Assembly: GCA_050288085.1 (NCBI GenBank)
Contig: JBNKDD010000014.1
Span: forward strand, 1-42,120
Reading direction: 5' to 3'
Source: JBNKDD01 sp050288085
Lineage (GTDB): Bacteria; Chloroflexota; Anaerolineae; Aggregatilineales; UBA3940
Length of the DNA stretch: 42,120 bases
Positions 15,283 through 22,867 of this stretch are shown piece after piece; positions within the stretch are counted from its first letter, which is position 1, and each line of letters opens with the position of its first letter. The notes under the pieces were generated by a model. The model was not told the origin of the DNA. It saw only the letters and a program-made list of their open reading frames with translations, and ran no database searches. The position numbers were made by a program, and so were the translations under genes.

Positions 15283-18096
15283 ATGAGCAAGCTTGAATTA
15301 ACTGTTAATGGAACTCACCACGAATTAGATGTACCCGAATCGCGGACGCTGGCCGAGTTACTCCGCTATGACCTCGGCCTGACCGGTACGAAGATCGGGT
15401 GCAATGAAGCAGAGTGTGGAATCTGCACGGTGATCGTCAACGGTAAGACGGTCGATTCGTGCATCTTCCCGGCCTTCAAAGCGCAGGGAGCGGAAATCCA
15501 GACTATTGAAGGATTGGAAAAGAGCGGCGAATTACATCCCCTGCAAAAAGCGTTTATTGAACAAGGGGCCGTGCAGTGTGGTTTCTGCACCCCCGGCCTG
15601 ATCATGACTGCCAAGCAACTCCTGGATGAAAATCCTGCACCGAGCAAACAGGATGTCAAGATCGCCTTGAAGGATACTTTTTGCCGGTGTACGGGATATG
15701 CGGCGGTGTTTAATGCGATTGATTCAGCCGCTCGTGAACTGCGCGGTGAAGCACCGTTACCCTTCGGCGAGCCGGAGACCATCGAGCCGCTGAATGCGGT
15801 CGGCCATTCAACCGCCAGCCAGCATGTCGTCGATAAGGTGACGGGCAAGGCAATGTACGCCGATGATTACGATTTTCCCGGCATGTTATATGCCCGGACT
15901 CTGCGAGCCGCCTACCCCCATGCTAAAGTCCTGCGGATTGACACCAGCAAGGCCAAAGCCTTGCCGGGTGTTCAGGCTGTATTGACTTATGAGGATGTGC
16001 CCGGCGAGAACAGTCACGGGATTGTGCATAAAGATTGGCCGGTACTGGCCGGTGAAAAGGTCCGCTACATGGGCGATCCGGTGGCGATTGTCGCGGCAGA
16101 TGACCCGGATACTGCCGCCGCCGCCCTGGAATTGATCGAGGTGGACTACGAGCCGCTGGGTGTGGTCGGCGATCCCGAATATGCCCGGTCAGATGGCGCG
16201 CCGCTGGTTCACGAGGAATGGGAAACCGGCAACCTGCTCAAGCACATCAAGGTTTATCACGGCGATGTTGAACAAGGCTTTGCCGATGCTGATGTGATCG
16301 TCGAGCGGGAATACCGCACCCCGACGATTGAACACGCCTTCCTGGAGCCGGAATGTTCCATCGGTATCCCGGCAGGCTATGACGAGGAACATCAAAAGCT
16401 GACGGTCTATGTCGGTTCGCAGATTCCTTACCAGGATCGGAACGACGTTGCGCGGGCAATGGGCTTATCGGATGAGCAGGTGCGGGTCATCGGAACGCTG
16501 ATCGGCGGTGGGTTTGGCGGCAAGGAGGACATCGCCGGACAAATTCACGCTGCGATGCTGGCGACGGTGACAGGCCACCCGGTCAAGATGCTGTACACCC
16601 GGCAAGAATCGCTGCTGTTCCATCCCAAGCGACATGCAACCATTATCCGGATCAAGACCGGCGCGAAAAATGATGGAACTCTGACGGCGGTTCAGGCCGA
16701 GCTTTATGGTGATGGTGGCGCTTATGCCAGCCTGAGCGATAAGGTGATGACACGGGCCACCACTCATGCTACCGGCCCCTATGCTGTCCCGAATGCCAAA
16801 ATCGACTGCTATGCCATGTACACTAACAATCCGCCTTCCGGGGCCTTCCGGGGATTTGGGGTGACTCAGTCGGCGTTTGCCGTCGAGCAGAATATGGATT
16901 TAATTGCCGAGGCCATTGGCATGGACCCGGTTGAGCTTCGATTAAAGAATGCTCAGAAGGTCGGTGAGACGACGGCTACCGGTCAACTGCTCCGCGAAAG
17001 TGTGGGCCTGATCGAGACGATTGAAAAAGTCCGGCAGGATATGGATGCCCATCATGTGGACGAGGGCTTCAAGTGGGGCTGGCGCGAGGGTAACAAAGCC
17101 TATGGTTGGGGTATCGCCTGCGCCTATAAGAATACCGGACTGGGTGGTGGCGCACCGGATAAATCGACGGCTGAGGTCGAGGTTTATGAAGATGGCAGCG
17201 CCGAAGTCCGATCCTCGTCTGCTGATATGGGCCAGGGCCTCGACGTTGTGATGTCGCTATGTGCCTCTGAAGAATTGGGTATCCCGATTAACAAGGTTCG
17301 GGCGCTGCTATCTGACACCGATCTGACCCCGGACGGTGGGCCAACTACCGCTTCCCGTCAGAGCTATGTTACCGGGAATGCTGCCCGGTTAGCCGCCAGT
17401 GCTGTCCGCGAGGCGATGTCTTCAGTAGCCGCCGAGCGGATGGATGTGAACCCAACCAACCTCCGCTTTGAGGAAGGATTGGTGCGCTATAACGGGCAGA
17501 GTGTCCCCATCGGTGAGGTGGTCGGCTGGATGAAGATGGAAGGGCGTGATACGAAAGCTTCCTTCGAATATTGGGCCCCGAAGACTCAGCCGCTCGGAAC
17601 CGGTGGTGATATGCACTTCGCCTTCTCTTATGCGACTCAGGCCGCACTGGTCGAGGTTGATCTGGATACGGGTGAGGTTCATGTGCTGAAGGTTGTCGCC
17701 GGGACGGATGTAGGTCGGGCGCTCAATCCGAGGGCTTTACAGGGTCAGATTCAGGGTGGGATTGTGATGGCAATGGGTAACAGCCTGACTGAACAATACA
17801 TCATCGAGGATGGTGTGCCCTGGTCAACTATGTTCGCCCGCTACAAGATGCCAAGCATCAAGCACGCTCCGGAGATCATCTCTCACCTGATCGAGCACCA
17901 GACGGCTGATGGGCCATTCGGGGCGAAGGGTGTGGGTGAGATTCCATCGATCAACACCAATCCGGCTATCGCCAATGCGATTTACCATGCTACCGGCGTG
18001 AGGATTTTCAGCCTGCCGGTTGACCAGGATGCTTTGCTGCGGGCCTTGAAAGCTGAAGCGAAAGAAGTTCACACCACCTGGTCGGATGTAAAGTAG
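15283..18096 (+). CDS. Xanthine dehydrogenase-family molybdenum hydroxylase, fused [2Fe-2S] + molybdopterin subunit
   Basis: This 937-residue chain joins the small FeS subunit to the large Mo subunit. Residues 1-150 hold two [2Fe-2S] clusters: Cys40, 45, 48 and 60, then Cys99, 102, 134 and 136 (the CGFC...CRC pattern). From about residue 175 the Ald_Xan_dh_C domain begins (GKAMYADDYD), followed by cofactor-binding strings GGGFGGKED and GAFRGFGV. The catalytic glutamate is Glu886 in GAKGVGEIP. GAFRGFG is typical of xanthine dehydrogenase/aldehyde oxidase, and the AYRCSFR loop of CO dehydrogenase is absent, so this is not CoxL. The FAD subunit is a separate gene upstream beyond a terminator. 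No maturation factor (XdhC) is present in the window. Substrate unknown. Confidence 0.92.
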   Translation: MSKLELTVNGTHHELDVPESRTLAELLRYDLGLTGTKIGCNEAECGICTVIVNGKTVDSCIFPAFKAQGAEIQTIEGLEKSGELHPLQKAFIEQGAVQCGFCTPGLIMTAKQLLDENPAPSKQDVKIALKDTFCRCTGYAAVFNAIDSAARELRGEAPLPFGEPETIEPLNAVGHSTASQHVVDKVTGKAMYADDYDFPGMLYARTLRAAYPHAKVLRIDTSKAKALPGVQAVLTYEDVPGENSHGIVHKDWPVLAGEKVRYMGDPVAIVAADDPDTAAAALELIEVDYEPLGVVGDPEYARSDGAPLVHEEWETGNLLKHIKVYHGDVEQGFADADVIVEREYRTPTIEHAFLEPECSIGIPAGYDEEHQKLTVYVGSQIPYQDRNDVARAMGLSDEQVRVIGTLIGGGFGGKEDIAGQIHAAMLATVTGHPVKMLYTRQESLLFHPKRHATIIRIKTGAKNDGTLTAVQAELYGDGGAYASLSDKVMTRATTHATGPYAVPNAKIDCYAMYTNNPPSGAFRGFGVTQSAFAVEQNMDLIAEAIGMDPVELRLKNAQKVGETTATGQLLRESVGLIETIEKVRQDMDAHHVDEGFKWGWREGNKAYGWGIACAYKNTGLGGGAPDKSTAEVEVYEDGSAEVRSSSADMGQGLDVVMSLCASEELGIPINKVRALLSDTDLTPDGGPTTASRQSYVTGNAARLAASAVREAMSSVAAERMDVNPTNLRFEEGLVRYNGQSVPIGEVVGWMKMEGRDTKASFEYWAPKTQPLGTGGDMHFAFSYATQAALVEVDLDTGEVHVLKVVAGTDVGRALNPRALQGQIQGGIVMAMGNSLTEQYIIEDGVPWSTMFARYKMPSIKHAPEIISHLIEHQTADGPFGAKGVGEIPSINTNPAIANAIYHATGVRIFSLPVDQDALLRALKAEAKEVHTTWSDVK

Positions 18097-18161
18097 CATT
18101 CTTTCTAAAAAAAGAAGAATGATCATACAAGGGACACGGCATGCCGTGTCCCTTGTATGAT
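18097..18161. terminator. 40-bp perfect palindrome and adjacent hairpin between convergent genes
   Basis: Positions 18122-18141 and 18142-18161 are exact reverse complements with no spacer, centred on GGCATGCC. Just before it CATTCTT (18097-18103) pairs with AAGAATG (18115-18121). On the minus strand the big hairpin is followed by a T-rich run, so it should terminate the metal transporter operon; on the plus strand it may act as a 3' barrier for the hydroxylase mRNA. The GGGACACGGCATGCC core suggests a dispersed palindromic repeat. Confidence 0.8.
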
Positions 18162-18170
18162 AAGGGCAAT

Positions 18171-19022
18171 CTACGATTCGGCCTGCTCTTTTTTAAAGCG
18201 TCGGATTAACAATCCCTGATTCGGGGAGAAGATAAACGCCAACAGGAAAATAGCAGTGAGGGTCAGGACAATTGCCGCACCGGATGCGACATTTGCATAA
18301 TAGGACGCATAAAATCCAACCACCGCCGAGATGATGGCGAATAACGCCCCCAACGCCATGATGCCGGGCAGTCGCCTGGTTAGCAATGAGGCCGCCGCCG
18401 CAGGGGTGACCAGCAGCGCCAACACCAATACGACCCCAACCGTCTGAATAGCAGCTACCACCGTCAGGGCGATCAGCAGCAGCAGCCCATACCGGATCAA
18501 TTCCGGGGAGAGTCCAATTGCCACCGAGTGAGCGGGATCAAACGAGGTGACAAGCAGTTCTTTGTAGAAGATCACGACCGCTGCTAACACCACGAACATA
18601 ATCACCAGCATCGCAATCAGGTCACCGGAGGCAACTCCCAGGATGTCGCCGAAGAGAATGTGCGTCAGATCTTGATAGCTGGTTACCTTGCTGAGCAATA
18701 AGACACCCAGCGCAAAGAAGCCGGAAAACATCACGCCGATAGCCGTATCCTCTTTGATCCGCCCGCCGCGAGACAGCAGCCCGATCCCCAGCGCGGCCAG
18801 AATCCCGGCCAGCAGCGCCCCGATAAAAAGGCTGATCCCGTTGATAAAGGCAATAACAATACCCGGCAGGATGACGTGAGCCATCGCATCACCGAGAAAG
18901 GCCATGCCGCGCCAGACGATAAAGGCGCTCAAGATGGCACAGGCCGTCCCGGCCAGAATCCCGGCGATCAGCCCGCGAACAATAAAACTGTAGGTTAACG
19001 GTTCAAGGAGCCATTCAACCAC
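18171..19022 (-). CDS. znuB: Zn/Mn ABC transporter permease (ABC-3 family)
   Basis: The 283-residue, highly hydrophobic protein has about eight to nine membrane helices and belongs to the ZnuB/MntB/TroC permease family. Family strings are RGMAFLGDAMAHVILPG near the N-terminus and LLVTPAAAASLLT near residue 205. The start is GTG at 19022, with AGGAGG ten bases upstream; it overlaps the end of znuC by 28 bases, indicating coupled translation. Together with the ATPase and binding protein it imports a divalent metal. The metal (Zn or Mn) is not decided by the permease. Confidence 0.9.
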   Translation of the reverse strand: MVEWLLEPLTYSFIVRGLIAGILAGTACAILSAFIVWRGMAFLGDAMAHVILPGIVIAFINGISLFIGALLAGILAALGIGLLSRGGRIKEDTAIGVMFSGFFALGVLLLSKVTSYQDLTHILFGDILGVASGDLIAMLVIMFVVLAAVVIFYKELLVTSFDPAHSVAIGLSPELIRYGLLLLIALTVVAAIQTVGVVLVLALLVTPAAAASLLTRRLPGIMALGALFAIISAVVGFYASYYANVASGAAIVLTLTAIFLLAFIFSPNQGLLIRRFKKEQAES

Positions 19023-19816
19023 TGTGCTAAATCCTCCTCACCGTGAAATTCAAATCCATAAGCCCTCGCAATAGTCTGGGCGGTCAGCACCTCTTCGACC
19101 GGTCCATCGGCGATAACATGCCGGTCGAGAAACAACGCCCGGCTAAAATGAACCGGCAGGATACCCAGGTCATGGGTGCTGACGATCACGGTTTTGCCGG
19201 TTGCACACAGCCTTTCCAGCACGTGGAATATCAATTCCTGGGTTGCGACATCGACATGGTTGAGCGGCTCATCCAGCAGCAGGAGATCGGCATTGTGGGC
19301 CAGGGTGCGGGCGAGCATAACACGCTGCTGCTGTCCACCTGATAATTCCCCGACCTGGCGTTTGGCGAGGTCGGCTATCTCCAGCATTTCCATAGACTGC
19401 TCGACCGCCTGGTGATCTTCCTTGCGGGGACGTTTGCCCCAACCCAGGTGGACATAGCGTCCCATCATGACCACTTCGCGCACGGTTACCGGGAAACGCC
19501 AATCAACCGTCGTACGCTGCGGCACGAGTGCAACCCGGTGCTTACATGAATGAGCCGGGTTGCCATATACGGAAATCATGCCGGTTTGTACTTTCTCAAG
19601 GCCAACTGCCAGCTTGATCAAGGTTGACTTACCTGCACCGTTTGGCCCGACCAGGGCAACCCGTTCACCGGGCTGGATGGTCAGGGTTACATTCTCCAGG
19701 GCCGGTCGTGGTGCGCCGGGATAATAGAATGAGACATCCTTTACCTGGATGGCCGGTGTATCGGCGATGGCCGGGGTGTCACAGGCTTTTCCGTACGTTA
19801 AAACATCAGATACCAT
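18995..19816 (-). CDS. znuC: Zn/Mn ABC transporter ATPase
   Basis: The 273-residue ATPase has Walker A GPNGAGKST, Q-loop VPQRTTVDWRFPVTV, the signature LSGGQQQR and Walker B LLLLDEP, followed by the switch histidine in VSTHDL. The VPQR...DWRFP segment is typical of the metal-chelate (ZnuC/MntA) branch. About 20 N-terminal residues precede the canonical domain. It overlaps znuB, and znuA lies upstream after a GC-rich hairpin. It powers metal uptake from the cytoplasmic side. Confidence 0.92.
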   Translation of the reverse strand: MVSDVLTYGKACDTPAIADTPAIQVKDVSFYYPGAPRPALENVTLTIQPGERVALVGPNGAGKSTLIKLAVGLEKVQTGMISVYGNPAHSCKHRVALVPQRTTVDWRFPVTVREVVMMGRYVHLGWGKRPRKEDHQAVEQSMEMLEIADLAKRQVGELSGGQQQRVMLARTLAHNADLLLLDEPLNHVDVATQELIFHVLERLCATGKTVIVSTHDLGILPVHFSRALFLDRHVIADGPVEEVLTAQTIARAYGFEFHGEEDLAQWLNGSLNR

Positions 19817-19834
19817 TACAACCTCTCATGACAA

Positions 19835-19854
19835 AGGGGGGATATCTCCCCCCT
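19835..19854 (-). promoter_or_regulatory. GC-rich intercistronic hairpin between znuA and znuC
   Basis: An eight-base arm AGGGGGGA (19835-19842) pairs with TCCCCCCT (19847-19854) around a four-base loop. It lies between the binding-protein gene and the ATPase gene. On the minus strand only a few T residues follow. It could protect the znuA transcript or act as a leaky terminator, giving more binding protein than permease, as in many ABC operons. Confidence 0.55.
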
Positions 19855-19883
19855 GAACACATCTTCTTGATATCTACAATATA

Positions 19884-20921
19884 TCACTCAGCCAGACCCT
19901 CTACCATCTGATCGATATTAAATCGCATATAGCCGAGATAAGTATCCCCCGGTTCGCCTTCTGGAGCCAACGATCCGGTGAGCAAAGGGAGAACTTTGAC
20001 CTGTTCACCCACCTCGCCGGAAATGGCCTCCGCCAGGTTTTGTAATCCTTGGCTGGCTGTTGTACCGATAAAAAGGGCCGGGACTTCTTCCGCCTGGATT
20101 AGCTCAACCAGCCTTGCCACATCGCCTGCCGATGCTCCTGCGGTGGTGGAAAAACTGGGTGTGACCGTACCGACTATCTCGAAGCCATATTCATCTGCAA
20201 AGTAACTGTATAACCCGTGATCGGTGACCAGCTTGCGGTTTGCTTCAGGGATCAGGGTGACCTGCTCACGGATATAACTGTCGAGTGCTTCAAGCTCGGC
20301 GGTATAAGATTCAGCATTAGCCTGATAAGTTTCACGGTTAACAGGATCGGCTTCGGCCAAAATGTGCGCGATGTTCTCAACCCACACGATGACATTGTTC
20401 GGATCGACCCAGAAATGCGGGTCACCGGCTGAATGGTCGTGCCCGTCCGTTTCGCCTTCATGCTCCTGATCGGCAAATGCGAGGGGTTCGATGCCCGCCG
20501 AAACCGGTACGATAACGCCGGTCGCAATGTTCTCGATGCTTGCCATTAACACTTCTTCGAGGTCCAAGCCGTTTACAAAAACAATGTCGGCATCCTCAAT
20601 AGCGGCCAGGGCTTTGGGGGCCGGTTCGTAGCTGTGCGGGTCCTGCCCGACATCCATCAACACGGTGAGATCAATCGCCTCACCGCCAATATTCGATACT
20701 ACATCACCGACAATGCTGGTTGTAGCGACGACCTTGAGCTTTTCGCCAGCGCTTAATTCTACCGGTTCGATAACCGGAAGTTCCATATCTTCCTGATCGT
20801 GTTCCTCATGCCCAGCCGCTACCGATTCCGTTGGGGGCAGAACGGTGGCCTGTGAACAGCCAACTGCCAACAGCGCGACAATCACAACCGTGAATGTAGA
20901 TCGCTTTACCTTCCCAGCCAT
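19884..20921 (-). CDS. znuA: Zn/Mn ABC transporter substrate-binding lipoprotein
   Basis: The 345-residue protein has a lipoprotein signal (LAVGC, lipidated Cys22) and belongs to the cluster A-I metal-binding proteins. Probable metal ligands are His96 (DPHSYEP), His169 (DPHFWVDP) and His235 (TDHGLYSY). Two His/acid-rich patches (GHEEHDQED near residue 38 and EHEGETDGHDH near 153-163) resemble the zinc-recruiting loops of ZnuA/AdcA and favour zinc. The usual fourth-ligand region, normally F-x-E-x-T, reads FIGTTAS here, with glycine for glutamate. The gene has a consensus promoter with two Fur-type boxes. Confidence 0.92.
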   Translation of the reverse strand: MAGKVKRSTFTVVIVALLAVGCSQATVLPPTESVAAGHEEHDQEDMELPVIEPVELSAGEKLKVVATTSIVGDVVSNIGGEAIDLTVLMDVGQDPHSYEPAPKALAAIEDADIVFVNGLDLEEVLMASIENIATGVIVPVSAGIEPLAFADQEHEGETDGHDHSAGDPHFWVDPNNVIVWVENIAHILAEADPVNRETYQANAESYTAELEALDSYIREQVTLIPEANRKLVTDHGLYSYFADEYGFEIVGTVTPSFSTTAGASAGDVARLVELIQAEEVPALFIGTTASQGLQNLAEAISGEVGEQVKVLPLLTGSLAPEGEPGDTYLGYMRFNIDQMVEGLAE

Positions 20922-20936
20922 ATCAACTCCATTAAA

Positions 20937-20951
20937 TGAGATTTAGTATCA
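20937..20951. promoter_or_regulatory. Fur-family (probably Zur) box 1, overlapping the znuA start region
   Basis: TGAGATTTAGTATCA has the 7-1-7 inverted-repeat layout of Fur/Zur/PerR boxes (TGATAATnATTATCA); eleven of fourteen arm positions match. It lies just downstream of the predicted transcription start of znuA, where a bound repressor would block the promoter. Confidence 0.7.
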
Positions 20952-20963
20952 ATTACATAGAAG

Positions 20964-20991
20964 ATTATAGCGCTTTGGGTTGGATTGTCAA
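20964..20991 (-). promoter_or_regulatory. Consensus promoter of the znuA operon
   Basis: On the minus strand TTGACA (20986-20991) and TATAAT (20964-20969) are both perfect, with a 16-base spacer. The start of transcription should be near 20957. The promoter is sandwiched between the two Fur-type boxes. A GGAG ribosome-binding site follows near 20930. Confidence 0.85.
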
Positions 20992-20996
20992 GCAAA

Positions 20997-21011
20997 TGAG
21001 ATTTTGTATCA
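20997..21011. promoter_or_regulatory. Fur-family (probably Zur) box 2, just upstream of the znuA -35
   Basis: TGAGATTTTGTATCA repeats box 1 with a single difference, exactly 60 bases away. It lies five bases from the -35 hexamer. The longer match AAATGAGATTT-x-GTATCAAT is shared by both sites, which argues for a specific regulator rather than chance. Confidence 0.7.
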
Positions 21012-21042
21012 ATATGACAGTGTAGAGATAGAGATTAAGATG

Positions 21043-21483
21043 CTATTCGTTTCTCCGGCAGCAATCGGCACAGACACCGTATAGTTCCAGGAGATGGCCT
21101 GTGATCTGAAGATCGTGTCTGTCCGCAATGCTCTGAATGAGGTCTTCGATCTCACAGTCGCCCAGTTCGATCACTAAATCGCATTGCGGACAAACGATAT
21201 GGGCATGATGTCCATTATCGGGCATCAAGATGTAGTTTGGTGTATGGGGGGTGAGGTAAGTCGGGCGGATGATTGCCAGCTCGGTCAGTAAATCCAGCGT
21301 GCGGAAAACACTGGCTCGCCCTATATCGGAATCGCGTTCTTCGACCTGCTCAAGCACATCAGCCGAGGTCAGATGCCGGTGATTTTCACACAGGACTTCC
21401 AAGACTGTTCGGCGTGCATTTGTGATCTTATACCCGGCTTCTTTTAAGCGGGCTATCGCAGAGTCAATTAAGGCCGCTGCCAT
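21043..21483 (-). CDS. zur: Fur-family metalloregulator, probably Zur
   Basis: The 146-residue protein has the N-terminal winged helix (ITNARRTVLEVL, then GRASVFRTL) and the C-terminal metal/dimer domain. Metal ligands visible are His92, His93 and His95, plus two structural pairs, Cys98-Cys101 and Cys138-Cys141. It sits directly upstream of znuA in the same direction. Two Fur-type boxes lie between the genes, around a separate znuA promoter, so it most likely represses metal uptake when zinc is sufficient. Zur is chosen over Fur, PerR or Mur on context only. No box was seen upstream of its own start, so autoregulation is not supported. Confidence 0.85.
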   Translation of the reverse strand: MAAALIDSAIARLKEAGYKITNARRTVLEVLCENHRHLTSADVLEQVEERDSDIGRASVFRTLDLLTELAIIRPTYLTPHTPNYILMPDNGHHAHIVCPQCDLVIELGDCEIEDLIQSIADRHDLQITGHLLELYGVCADCCRRNE

Positions 21484-21855
21484 TGTTTTTCCCTCTGGCT
21501 TTTTCGTGAATATATCTCAACAAAAGTGTACCAGAACTGGAAGCAAAGTTACAGCAATTGTTCGTAAAGGGGAAAAGAGGCAATCCTCTCCAGGCTAACA
21601 TAATCAGGTAGCCGAATTAATCACAAGGATCAGTTGCCTGGTTTTCGTGCCTACAAATAACCCGTGGACTAACCCATTAGGGGTATGACACTAATACCAT
21701 CCTGCATTTAAGCTGAAGGTGTAAGTTGTATCGTGTGGGGAGGGCGATAGGCCATTGGTCTTTCTGCATGGGGCGCAGTCAAACCGGATATCATGTGTAG
21801 TGGAAGATATATTGGATTAGCAAAGAAAAATAACTCTACGAAAGGTATGCAATAA
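21484..21855. other. Intergenic region between divergent zur and the META-domain lipoprotein gene
   Basis: These 372 bases contain no convincing gene. A small GGTAT/ATACC stem-loop lies at 21682-21698. An AAGGT ribosome-binding site precedes the lipoprotein ATG. No clear promoter pair was recognised on either strand. Confidence 0.4.
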
Positions 21856-22785
21856 ATGAGGAAACAATTAATCCTGGTATTGATGATGCTTGGGCTACAG
21901 GTTATGGCCTGCACGGCTCTGCCCGCTGGGTCACAAGAAAGTCTGGATGGAAACTGGCAACTTGTTACATTGGACGGGGCTGCGGTGCTACCCGACTACC
22001 CGATAAGTTTCACCGTTGAGGATGGGCAGGTCAGTGGACACGCTGGATGTAACCTATACGATGGCACGATTAATGTCGATGGTGATTCACTTAGTTTCGG
22101 TCCCATTGCCAGAACAGAGATGGCTTGTGCAGACCAGACTGCGATGAAGCAGGAAAGTGACTACTTCGCGGTGCTATTGGAAGTCAACGGCTACCAGTTC
22201 GATGAAACAGGTCAACTATGGTTACTTGACGCCGATGGAACATCTCGATTAGTCTTTGTGCCATCTGAAGGGATGCAGGCAACATTGGAATCCAACCCAA
22301 TCTCACCTACCGCGACGGCAGACATCATCGAACCAACCCAAATACCAGTTTCACAACCTCCTACGGGTTTCATTGAGTATCAGGACCTAACTGCCGGTGT
22401 ATCTATCTACATTCCCGAAAGCTGGGTGGTGACCGGTGTTATTGATGGAGAGTATGCAATTTTTCAATCATATCCTGAGGATAAATACATTGGTGGGGAA
22501 GCCTTTGAGCCAGGGGATACGAAGTGCGATATGAATATCCGCCCATCTGACGTTGACCTGGCCAGCTATATGCAACAGATCACTTCTTCACCAACCTTTA
22601 TAATCATTTCTGAGGCTGAAATCACCCTGTCTTCCGGTCAACCGGCGACGCGGCTTGAAGTAGACAGTATGGGCCTGTCTAATTCGTTGATTACTGAGAT
22701 CAATGATAGGGTTGTCGTTCTAACCTGTTTTGGAGAGTTAGCTGTTTTTGATGAGATCGCGTTCACGCTTGCAGAGGTAAAGTAA
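21856..22785 (+). CDS. META-domain lipoprotein
   Basis: The 309-residue protein starts with a lipoprotein signal ending VMAC (Cys19). Residues about 28-140 form a META/HslJ-like domain, recognised by WQLVTLDG, GHAGCNLYDG and TEMACAD. A Pro/Thr-rich linker (about 150-175) leads to a second beta-rich domain of about 130 residues (YQDLTAGVSIYIPESW onward), which resembles the PsbP/DUF-type domains found in many Chloroflexota lipoproteins. It is likely anchored on the outer face of the membrane. META domains are linked to stress or heat-shock proteins, but the function is unknown. It stands alone between divergent zur and the convergent sugar operon. Confidence 0.75.
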   Translation: MRKQLILVLMMLGLQVMACTALPAGSQESLDGNWQLVTLDGAAVLPDYPISFTVEDGQVSGHAGCNLYDGTINVDGDSLSFGPIARTEMACADQTAMKQESDYFAVLLEVNGYQFDETGQLWLLDADGTSRLVFVPSEGMQATLESNPISPTATADIIEPTQIPVSQPPTGFIEYQDLTAGVSIYIPESWVVTGVIDGEYAIFQSYPEDKYIGGEAFEPGDTKCDMNIRPSDVDLASYMQQITSSPTFIIISEAEITLSSGQPATRLEVDSMGLSNSLITEINDRVVVLTCFGELAVFDEIAFTLAEVK

Positions 22786-22819
22786 GTAATGAACTACACG
22801 AATACTATCTGAACATTTT

Positions 22820-22858
22820 GGCTGATCACGATCCTCGATATGTGGATCGTGATCAGCC
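22820..22858. terminator. 15-bp perfect hairpin between convergent META lipoprotein and FGGY kinase genes
   Basis: Positions 22820-22834 (GGCTGATCACGATCC) and 22844-22858 are perfect complements around a nine-base loop. Neither side has a strong T-run. It probably serves as a shared 3' end for both transcripts. Confidence 0.7.
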
Positions 22859-22867
22859 TCCTTAGTG

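Noticed and set aside
15283..18096. Aerobic carbon monoxide dehydrogenase (CoxL)
   Set aside because: The diagnostic AYRCSFR active-site loop is missing and the xanthine dehydrogenase-type GAFRGFG is present.
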